Source: Tahibacter aquaticus
GTDB taxonomy: Bacteria > Pseudomonadota > Gammaproteobacteria > Xanthomonadales > Rhodanobacteraceae
NCBI RefSeq assembly: GCF_004363655.1
Contig: NZ_SNZH01000024.1
Span: forward strand, 1-64,000
Direction of reading: 5' to 3'
DNA: 64,000 nucleotides
Position numbers and translations under genes: made by a program. Position 1 is the first letter of the stretch. Every line of letters starts with the position of its first letter. A model generated the notes under the pieces. It was not told where the DNA came from and made no database searches. It saw only the letters and a program-made list of their open reading frames with translations. Of the stretch, positions 57,701 through 64,000 are shown piece by piece.

Positions 57701-60313
57701 CACGTAGCCCGCATCGGGGACGATCGTGAGCTGCACGGTCTGGCCGGGATCGACCGTTTGCGTGCCGTTCGGCGTGATGGTGCCGTTGGCGCCGGCGAGC
57801 GGCGTCACGGTGAACGCATTGACGTCGATGCGGCCCGTGGCCTTCAGCCGCGCGATGTTGTTGCGCACGTAGCCTTCGACGCGCGTGAATTTGCCGCCGA
57901 TCAGGATCTTGCCGTCGGCCTGGAACGCGATGGTCGTGACGCGGCCGTTGACCGGTACGTTGAACGCGGTATCCAGCCCGCCGTTCGCATCGAGCCGCGC
58001 GACATTGTTGCGCGTCGTGCCGTTGACCGTACCGAAGCCACCGCCAATGACGATGCCGCCGTCGGGCTGCAGCGCAATCGTCTCGACACCGCCATAGCCG
58101 CCCGCGACGACCGTATCGAACGACAGGTCGCGCGCGCCGTTGGCGAAGATGCGCACGAGATGCGACGTGGGCTGCACGCCGTCATTGAGATTGATGAACG
58201 TCGATCCGCCGAGCAGGTAACTGCCGTTGGCCAGCCGAACCATCACATCGACGGTGCCGTTCGGGATGGTGGGGAAACTCGTGTCCGGCGAGCCGTTCGC
58301 GTTGACTCTGGCGAGCTGTTCGACGCCTTCGAACACGCCGCTGAGCAAGATCTTGCCGTTCGGCTCTAGCGCGATCCCGCTGACGCGGTCGAACTCCGGA
58401 TTGAAGCTCGTATCGACCGAACCGTCCGCGTTCAGGCGAGCGATGCCGCTGCGCGCAGTGGAGAAGCCATAGCCGGCGACCAGGATCTTCGCGTCCGGCT
58501 GCAGCACGATTGTCTTGACGGTGGCACCGCTGCCCAGACCCGCCACGAACGCGATGTCGCGCGTGCCGTCGGCATTGATCCGCAGCAGGCCGCGATCGCC
58601 GCCGAACAGCACCTTGCCGTCGGGCTGTACGACCGTGGTGTAGCCGACATCGCCGCCGGTGTTGGCCTGGTAGATGCCGCTGCCGTCCATGAACGCCGGA
58701 TCGGCACTGCCGTCGGCGGGATCGAGTCGCGCGATCTTGATCTTCGGCTGGTTGCCGATGCGCGTGTACCAGCCGGCGACCACGATCTTGCCGTCCGGCT
58801 GCGTCGCGATTCGCTCGACGTAGCCGTTCGCGTCGGGGTCGAACGAAACGTCTCCTGCGGCGACGAAGCTCGCGACGACGGTGCAGTCGTTCCAGATCCA
58901 GCCGGTGACATAGGTGTTGCCCAGGCGCATACCACCGCAGCCGGTGACGGCGGCAACCGCGTAGCCAGATTCGGGCGTGATGCCGAAGCTGACCTTGCTG
59001 CCCTCGGCCACGGATTGCGGCGATGCGGGCGTGATCGCGCCGTGCGCGCTCGCATACGGCGTCACGACCAGCGGCGCGGTGGCGCCGTTGTCCAGGCGGC
59101 CGTCCGGATGCAGCCGCGCGATGCGATTGCGCGTAAGGCCGCTGACCATCGTGAAGGCGTTGTCGCCGGCGATCAGGATCTTGCCACCGGTCTGCAGCGC
59201 GAGCGCCGCGATGGGCTGGTTGATCTCGGGGTCGATCAGGCTGCTGTCGACACTACCGTCCGCGTTGAGCCGCGCGATGTAGTTGCGCGGCTGTCCGCCG
59301 ACCGACGTGAAGCCGCCGCCGATCAGGATCTTGCCGTCGGGCTGCCGCACGATAGGCGCCCTGACGCCACCGCCGGGACCCGTCACCTGCGATGCGTAGC
59401 CCGTATCGGGACTGCCATCGGCGTTGAGCCGCACCAGTTGCCCGCGCGCGATGCCGTCGCTGAATTTCAGCGGGCCGTAGCCGCCGACCAGGATCTTGCC
59501 GTCGACCTGCACATGCACTCTGAAGAGCGAAAAGTACGTCTCGCTGCTGGTGATCGCGGCGAGTGGCTGTGCGGTGTCGCGCTGGCCGTTGCCGAGCAGG
59601 CGCACCAGTTGCATGTAGTCGCCCGCGACCACGATGCGGCCGTCCGGCTGTACCTGGATGTCCTGCACCGTGCGGTTGACCACCGTTCCCGCATCGAAAC
59701 TTGCATCCAGGGTGCCGTCGGCATTGAGCCGCGCGATGTTGTTGCGCGTCTCCCCGCCGGCCGACCAGAAGCTGCCACCGATCAGAATCGAGCCGTCGGC
59801 CTGCGGCACGATCACGCGGATCGCCGTCTCGCTGCCGGTCATCGCGTCGGTAAACGTCGGATCGATGCTGCCGTCGACGTTGATGCGCAGCAGGCCGCCC
59901 GATCCGCTCAAGCCCTTGCCGCCGATCAGCGCCTTGCCGTCGGCCTGCACGGCCACCGCATACGTCGGCCCGCCAGTCACATTCGGATAGTCCGCCTCGA
60001 CCGTGCCGTCGGCCGCCAGCCGCGCGAAGCCGGCGCGCGCTACACCGCCGACGCCCCAGAACGGACCACCCACCAGAACGCGGCCATCCGGCTGCACGGC
60101 GACGCTTTCAATGCCCCAGTTCGCATTCGGGTCGAACGCCGCCTGCGCCAGGCCACCGACCGCGGCCAGCGCGATCGTGGCGAAAGCCAACAGGCTGCCG
60201 GCCCATCGTCTTGCCGCCGCACCGGCGCGGCGCGCCCGCGCGAGTCCCCTGCTTCGACCCACCGGAACGGCGCACGCGCCGCCCTCATCGCTTGAATCAC
60301 TGACGTATCGCAT
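54758..60313 (-). CDS. Double-propeller secreted protein with delta-60 repeats
   Basis: 1851 residues. A signal peptide after an Arg-rich start (about 30-58); seven delta-60-type beta blades (QPDGRVLVGG class, 58-410); a divergent InlB-type repeat with a CGG core (411-484); a second set of seven blades (488-830); two more InlB-type repeats (832-978); an Ig-like big_1 domain (994-1078); a domain of unknown type (1200-1365); a linker; and a DUF4394-like propeller (about 1540-1770) with LYGIDNFNNTLVAID. It ends in RVFANGFDAATP. GGGGAG precedes the ATG at 60313. Surface binding or adhesion is inferred. The upstream gene encodes a CadC-type regulator on the same strand. Confidence 0.82.
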   Translation of the reverse strand: MRYVSDSSDEGGACAVPVGRSRGLARARRAGAAARRWAGSLLAFATIALAAVGGLAQAAFDPNANWGIESVAVQPDGRVLVGGPFWGVGGVARAGFARLAADGTVEADYPNVTGGPTYAVAVQADGKALIGGKGLSGSGGLLRINVDGSIDPTFTDAMTGSETAIRVIVPQADGSILIGGSFWSAGGETRNNIARLNADGTLDASFDAGTVVNRTVQDIQVQPDGRIVVAGDYMQLVRLLGNGQRDTAQPLAAITSSETYFSLFRVHVQVDGKILVGGYGPLKFSDGIARGQLVRLNADGSPDTGYASQVTGPGGGVRAPIVRQPDGKILIGGGFTSVGGQPRNYIARLNADGSVDSSLIDPEINQPIAALALQTGGKILIAGDNAFTMVSGLTRNRIARLHPDGRLDNGATAPLVVTPYASAHGAITPASPQSVAEGSKVSFGITPESGYAVAAVTGCGGMRLGNTYVTGWIWNDCTVVASFVAAGDVSFDPDANGYVERIATQPDGKIVVAGWYTRIGNQPKIKIARLDPADGSADPAFMDGSGIYQANTGGDVGYTTVVQPDGKVLFGGDRGLLRINADGTRDIAFVAGLGSGATVKTIVLQPDAKILVAGYGFSTARSGIARLNADGSVDTSFNPEFDRVSGIALEPNGKILLSGVFEGVEQLARVNANGSPDTSFPTIPNGTVDVMVRLANGSYLLGGSTFINLNDGVQPTSHLVRIFANGARDLSFDTVVAGGYGGVETIALQPDGGIVIGGGFGTVNGTTRNNVARLDANGGLDTAFNVPVNGRVTTIAFQADGKILIGGKFTRVEGYVRNNIARLKATGRIDVNAFTVTPLAGANGTITPNGTQTVDPGQTVQLTIVPDAGYVIGHVAGCGGTLSGLVYTTAPVVGHCNVTADFVFETVTYHVTPAAGANGKLLPDTRQAVLFAQTTPFTVVPDAGYYLAAIEGCGGSLAGTVYTTGHVVADCNVIARFHRPAALAAMRGTPQASAVNTAFAVPLTVRVTDASGAPVAGVAVDFAAPASGASATLSAASATTDANGEARVTARANASGGNYVVTAAAQGLQAAFALRNEVVEHGGLELKVTVSTEPPPACGTASEIDAVPGEQINYCFTVTNHSDITLNYHTLTMVTFGFPSQYQYQYWGQDRFFSQREQALPPGGSYRYNRLITAGTQDQAPLFTWSATASLPDYEKDAGAAVPFTDISGTGTAVPALEVYGRYPLRSLPFPITFYGQVFREGALGMLCINNSGSVYLRRGGGDEECPTADVSIPPLLSDNSTMPAVSYPGPYPNGLAVYWDLLGTRGKIYYATLGTAPNRRLIVQWNGKDHALYPNPARGITFQVVFEEGTGKIHYVYDHLTFDVLAEPNPDMGGSATVGLFGYTIGVDLSSPGAPQPFRQHSYSSPVLTDGQAITWTPTDVPRYASSEVLVSVGMPRLAVLPGAIETSAAAAAQVHQALTIGNDGDMDLAWSLAEAAAQAHFPPAARRYVPPAGSRDANGAGFDDAPGLAGGNPQNDPAPRSVFAVPAYAWGGWLSFDAANPTQLVHGAGIARLPDGMAAIDFAGNDFSRQYALGNDGSFAQIEAASGATSVIGMANPVGLTQVWSGLAWDASTDTMFAATTNGQGCAVANASELYTINLATAAATRIGAINTGAAACITSIAVSPEGALYGIDNFNNTLVAIDKTSGQAATIGWLGFNLADGANPNSADFDAASGTLYLLSNNGAVYTVDLVTGLASRVGVLPAIEPEGTPVRGGIDGLSIAVAGGRCAHPAQLPWLTVNQTAGVTPPGARAAIDVTLNAAGLAPGRYEANLCVFSNDRSRSLVRVPVGFTVTVTGDRVFANGFDAATP

Positions 60314-60552
60314 CGAACTCCCCTCGCGGCTGTTTCTTGATGTCGGCCGGTCGCGCAGCGGAACGGACGTCTCGCCCGCTCCTTGCGTGCCGTGTCTGCC
60401 GGGAACGATTCCGCGAGTTGGCGGGAAGTCCTGGCAGGGCCGCCGGACTGTGCGATGACCACCGTGTTGCAGTCGTCCGAAACGGATGACGATCGAGTGA
60501 CAAGCAGTGACAACGGCGGGGAAACGTGCGACAGCGCGCGTTTTCTGGAGGG

Positions 60553-62967
60553 TTACAGCGACGGCGGAACCCGCAGTGCCGGCGGGATCGTGCGTTCGCC
60601 GGCCAGTTCCTGAGCGTGCTGCAGTGCCGTCGCCCAGTTGTCGCGGCGTCCCAGGGCATGGAACACCGCCACGCGCAGCAGCGCGCTGTCGAAGTCGTGG
60701 CGCGCCCAGACCGCAACCCGCCCGGCGAGGTCCGTGGACGGTTCGAGCCGGCCGCGCTTGAGCAGCCAGTCCACGTAGGCCGTCGCGACCTGGACGAACG
60801 GTGCCGGCGTGCCGTTCGCTTCGGCGGTTTTCAACGCCTGCGCAAACTGGTGCTCCGCCTCGGCGTCGTCGCCGCGATACGCCGCCCATTCCGCGCGGGC
60901 GATCATGAAGATCGGCGAGACCCCAGGCGCATCGGCTGCCGGCAGCCAGTCGGCGGACTGGCCCGGGGTAGCACGCCCGGCCGCGATCATCGCGCGCTGG
61001 CGCAGCAGCACCAGATAGGCAAAGCGGTCGTAGGACGGATCGCGCGGCCAGGTTTTCAGCGCGTCGTCGACGGCGTCGATCACCGTCTCCGGACGACCGC
61101 CCTGACGCGAGGCCAGGTCGGCTTCGAGGTCGTACAGATATCGGCGCGCTTCCGGACGGACGCCGGCGTAGCGCTTGCGCGCATCCGCCACGACCTCCCC
61201 GGCCTCGCGATAACGGCCCAACGCCATCAGGAGTCGCCCGCGGCGATTGGCGATCACCAGGGCGAGGCCCGGGTCGCCGATCCGTTCGCGCAGCTCGGCC
61301 TGGCGTTCGCTGATGGCCAGCGCCTCGGGCCAGCGCAGCAAGTCGGCATAGGTGTCGTTGAGGAGGTTGCGCAGCGTGACGACGCGCTCGACCATGCCGA
61401 AGGCTTCGTACTGGTCGATCGCCGCATCGAAATACGGCAGCGCCAGTTCCAGCCGGCGCTGCTCGATCTGCAGCAGGCCGAACCCGGCGTCCACATGCGC
61501 GATGCGCAGCCGGTCGCCGGCCTGCTCCATCAGCAGCCGCGCGCGGCCGAAATCAGCGGATGCGCCGTCGAAATCGCGCAACGCGGTGCGCACGACGCCG
61601 CGCCGAGTCAGCGCGTCGCCAAGGTCGAGCGGCGCTGACAACACTTGCAGATCGGCAATCGCGGCATCGAAATCCCGCGCGGCTTCGACGTAGGCGGAGC
61701 GGCGAAAGTACACGTTGCCGCGCAAGGTGAGCACGCGGCCGCGGCGCAGGTTGTCGGCCTGCACACTCGCGTCGGCCAGCAACGCCGCCAGCACGTCGGC
61801 TGCCTCGTCCAGGCGGCCGGAATGAAAATCCACGTCGGCGAGGCGCAGCCGCACCTCCGGTGCGGTTTTCGGATCGGCGGGAATCGCCGACAGAATGCGG
61901 CGGGCCAGGTCGAGCTGGTTCGTCAGCATCGCGGCCTGCGCCTGCTGCAGCCGGTCCTGCACAGCATCGGTTGCATCCACGCCGGCCGGCGGTTTGCGCC
62001 CCAGACTTGCCAGCAGAAGATCGGCGGCCGCGCGCGCTGCCTGGATCGCATCGTCGCGCCGCGCTTCGGCACGCTGCTGAATGCCGGACGCGTTTTTCGC
62101 TTCCAGCTGCACCGTCCAGCCTTGCGCCGAATAGCTGGCCTTGCCCTGCACGACCGCACCGGCGCCCAGCGTCTGCCGGATGCGGTCCAGATCGGCCGCC
62201 GCCGGTGGCGAGGCCGACCCGTGCAACGCCGCCATCACGGTTTCGCTCGGCGGCACCGGCAGGTCTGCGCTGCGCAACCGATCGGCGACGAGGTCCATCG
62301 CGCCGAGTCCGACCCAACCCGATTCGCGAGGCCCATCCACCGTGATCGGCAGGACGACGATCGCATTGCCGTCGACGGCATGCGGCAGCGACACGACGCC
62401 ATGCGGCGTGCGCGACACGAAGTAGATCAGCATGGCGAGACTCAGCACCGCCAGCAGCGCCAGCAGCGGCACTGCGTAACGCCGGACAATCGAATTCCCG
62501 GGCCGCGCTGCGGCGCTGGCGCCGGACGCCGGTACCATGGCTTCGGGCTCGGGTTCGGGTTCGGCAACGAACGGGGTATCGGCGCGCACGTCGGCAGTCG
62601 CATCGCCTGCCCGCATCGCTTCGATCGAGGGCACAGCCTGCTCCGCGACGCGGTCGATCTCGCCCACCCAGCGATAGCCGAAGCCCGGAATGGTGCGGAT
62701 CATCAGCTGCACCTGACCACCGTCGCCCAGCACGCGGCGCGCACGCACGATGGTCTGGTTCAGGTGTCCGTCGAACGTGTCGGCGCGCCCCCACACCGCG
62801 GCGACCAGTTCGTCACGACCGACCGCGCGATCGCGATGTTCGATCAGGTAGACCATGCAGTCGAAGGCAAGACGGGGTACGGCCAATCGCTCGCTGCGTC
62901 GCCACAACTCGCGCTCCGCCAGCTTCAGGCGGAACTCACCGAATGAGTATTCGACACTCTTCACCAC
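60553..62967 (-). CDS. CadC-type membrane regulator with TPR repeats
   Basis: 804 residues. The N-terminal 105 residues are an OmpR/CadC winged helix (FDCMVYLIEHRDRAVGRDEL, then HLNQTIVRARRVLGD and RTIPGFGYRW). An acidic linker, a single membrane helix (about 162-185), a periplasmic domain (190-310), and then TPR-type helical repeats to the end (about 330-790). Such one-component regulators join an outside signal to DNA binding without a kinase. It is encoded 239 bases upstream of the propeller gene on the same strand, and could control the propeller-protease pair. The Met start is supported by the winged-helix boundary. Confidence 0.85.
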   Translation of the reverse strand: MVKSVEYSFGEFRLKLAERELWRRSERLAVPRLAFDCMVYLIEHRDRAVGRDELVAAVWGRADTFDGHLNQTIVRARRVLGDGGQVQLMIRTIPGFGYRWVGEIDRVAEQAVPSIEAMRAGDATADVRADTPFVAEPEPEPEAMVPASGASAAARPGNSIVRRYAVPLLALLAVLSLAMLIYFVSRTPHGVVSLPHAVDGNAIVVLPITVDGPRESGWVGLGAMDLVADRLRSADLPVPPSETVMAALHGSASPPAAADLDRIRQTLGAGAVVQGKASYSAQGWTVQLEAKNASGIQQRAEARRDDAIQAARAAADLLLASLGRKPPAGVDATDAVQDRLQQAQAAMLTNQLDLARRILSAIPADPKTAPEVRLRLADVDFHSGRLDEAADVLAALLADASVQADNLRRGRVLTLRGNVYFRRSAYVEAARDFDAAIADLQVLSAPLDLGDALTRRGVVRTALRDFDGASADFGRARLLMEQAGDRLRIAHVDAGFGLLQIEQRRLELALPYFDAAIDQYEAFGMVERVVTLRNLLNDTYADLLRWPEALAISERQAELRERIGDPGLALVIANRRGRLLMALGRYREAGEVVADARKRYAGVRPEARRYLYDLEADLASRQGGRPETVIDAVDDALKTWPRDPSYDRFAYLVLLRQRAMIAAGRATPGQSADWLPAADAPGVSPIFMIARAEWAAYRGDDAEAEHQFAQALKTAEANGTPAPFVQVATAYVDWLLKRGRLEPSTDLAGRVAVWARHDFDSALLRVAVFHALGRRDNWATALQHAQELAGERTIPPALRVPPSL

Positions 62968-63234
62968 ATCGCCTCGCTGCTTTCGCGCCCCCGCCGAACC
63001 GCATCATCATAGACGCGGGTGGAGGCCGCAGCATCGGGCATACCCGGTGAATCATGCCGGCCGCCCGGAACGCCCCGCATCGCCGGGCTCAATCGCGCCG
63101 GTCCAGTGGCACATGTTCACAAATAACCTTGCGCTTCGGACGACGGTATGCCTGTCGCCGCCGAGCCCGTCAGCGGCCCGACACGCTTTCAGCCACCCGG
63201 TGCACAGTCGCGTCCGCATCGATTCGCCCGCACC

Positions 63235-63582
63235 CAGCCCATTAATGGCTGGGGGGCGTCTGAAGGTTCTGTTTGCTACTCGGCGGAAGGTGCCGTCGGC
63301 CGCCTGGTCGGCGCCCACAGCGCCAGCGGTCGCATCAGCAAGGCATTCGCCACCGCCGCGGGACGCGTGATGGGCAGCAGCAACCTTGGCGGATTGGTGG
63401 GCAGGCCGGGCGTGACCGGGAGCGCCGACAACCGCTTCTACGCCATCACCGATGCCGGCGGCCAGGCCATCAACGGCTAAGACGGCACGACCGTCACCAC
63501 AAGCGCACCGTGGATCGGCAACGTCTCCGGCACGACGAAGACAAGGGCGGAGCTGCAGTCTGGAACGTCGCTTGAGGGGCGC
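63235..63582 (+). pseudogene. GLUG-motif haemagglutinin/adhesin fragment
   Basis: Reads GAVGRLVGAHSASGRISKAF, then SSNLGGLVG, a GLUG repeat pair, and FYAITDAGGQAING. A stop codon (63478-63480) follows, after which the same frame continues as DGTTVTTSAPWIGNVSGTTK. This is the C-terminal region of a filamentous-haemagglutinin-type adhesin, where the match normally runs on through ING-x-DGT. The start and the rest of the gene are absent, so only a dead fragment remains. Confidence 0.7.
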
Positions 63583-64000
63583 AGAAGGCGCCTGCATGGT
63601 TCGTCGCGTAGTACTACGCCAACTACGATCATGCCTTCCTGCGCGGTGTCGCTAGCGCTCCGGAGGCGACGCAGTCCACGGGCGCTTCGGCGCGGTGCAT
63701 TTTTGACAACGCGGCAGCGGGCCATGCCCTGCCAGACGCGCTCGAACCGCAGCTGCTTGCAACGGCACGTGGACACTGTGCCGAGCTTGAACTGCCGTCT
63801 TCCGGATAATCCATCATGCCGCTCGGGCTAACGCCTCACCGAGCTGCTCTTGCACCCGCCGCACTGGCATCCATGCCGGAGCGCCCTGTCCGGACGATCC
63901 TTGTTGCTGCAGGTGGTTCGACAGAGCTGCGACGCGCGTGAGCAACAACAGGAGTTCCCGTCAGGCGCGCCAGACCGATATGCATGCAAGACCGGGCCGA
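63583..64000. other. Window end, no gene recognised
   Basis: About 420 bases following the adhesin fragment. Frames are short and no family was recognised. It may hold further decayed adhesin sequence. Confidence 0.35.

Overview
The window is high-GC DNA from a gammaproteobacterium, most likely of the Xanthomonadales/Lysobacterales (Rhodanobacteraceae- or Lysobacteraceae-like). The main clues are two CopL-type copper proteins (a Xanthomonas hallmark), a CadC-type winged-helix/TPR regulator, and large secreted proteins ending in a short F-x-x-GF(D/E) or FRDDFES tail. No rRNA, tRNA or CRISPR array was seen.

Layout. (1) 0.35-1.6 kb: a Cys-rich lipoprotein and a secreted metzincin-like protein. 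(2) 2.4-22.3 kb: a dense heavy-metal resistance island. It holds a Met-rich outer-membrane protein with a Cys-rich copper-storage protein; a MerR regulator with CopL; a mercury module (merR facing a merT/thioredoxin-like/GDCCVFC operon, with no merA); a long operon (CDF exporter, DUF3703, CopL-like, CzcCBA-type RND efflux, two PII-like proteins, CzcD, AraC-type regulator, small membrane protein); a lipoprotein facing a PbrT-like cytochrome c/FTR1 permease; a second CDF; a fatty acid hydroxylase-DUF3703 fusion; and a third MerR regulator. Three promoters have the overlong 19-bp and one the 20-bp spacer expected for MerR-family control. (3) 22.3-26.5 kb: a truncated tyrosine-recombinase start with short tandem repeats, then an XRE regulator facing three overlapping genes: the C-terminal half of an SMC/ABC-type ATPase, a middle component, and a PD-(D/E)XK nuclease. 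This looks like a three-component (ABC-3C-like) conflict system that has lost the front of its ATPase. (4) 26.6-34.8 kb: a frameshifted NTF2-like gene, an extended Lnt, an SGNH hydrolase, an IS5-type transposase relic, an amidohydrolase and a clipped DUF302 gene. (5) 35.0-42.6 kb: a sulfide module (SqrR/BigR-like repressor, sulfide:quinone oxidoreductase, DUF2892 protein, RND adaptor and pump) and a PAS-GGDEF diguanylate cyclase, with FNR/ANR-like boxes at both sqr and the cyclase. (6) 42.8-42.9 kb: repeats related to those at 22.4 kb, next to a 15-bp perfect inverted repeat. (7) 43-63.6 kb: secreted proteins: a 565-residue unknown, a non-canonical pseudouridine-synthase-like protein, a 1680-residue modular surface protein, a subtilase, an 1851-residue double-propeller protein and its upstream CadC-like regulator, and a dead GLUG/haemagglutinin fragment.

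How the parts work together. The island combines export across both membranes (RND), export to the periplasm (CDF), cytosolic copper storage (Csp) and metal sensing (three MerR, two CopL). Region 5 couples sulfide detoxification to persulfide and, by inference, oxygen sensing. The related repeats at 22.4 and 42.8 kb suggest that the 20 kb between them was shaped by recombinase-mediated insertion. All functions are read from sequence motifs; nothing was searched against a database.
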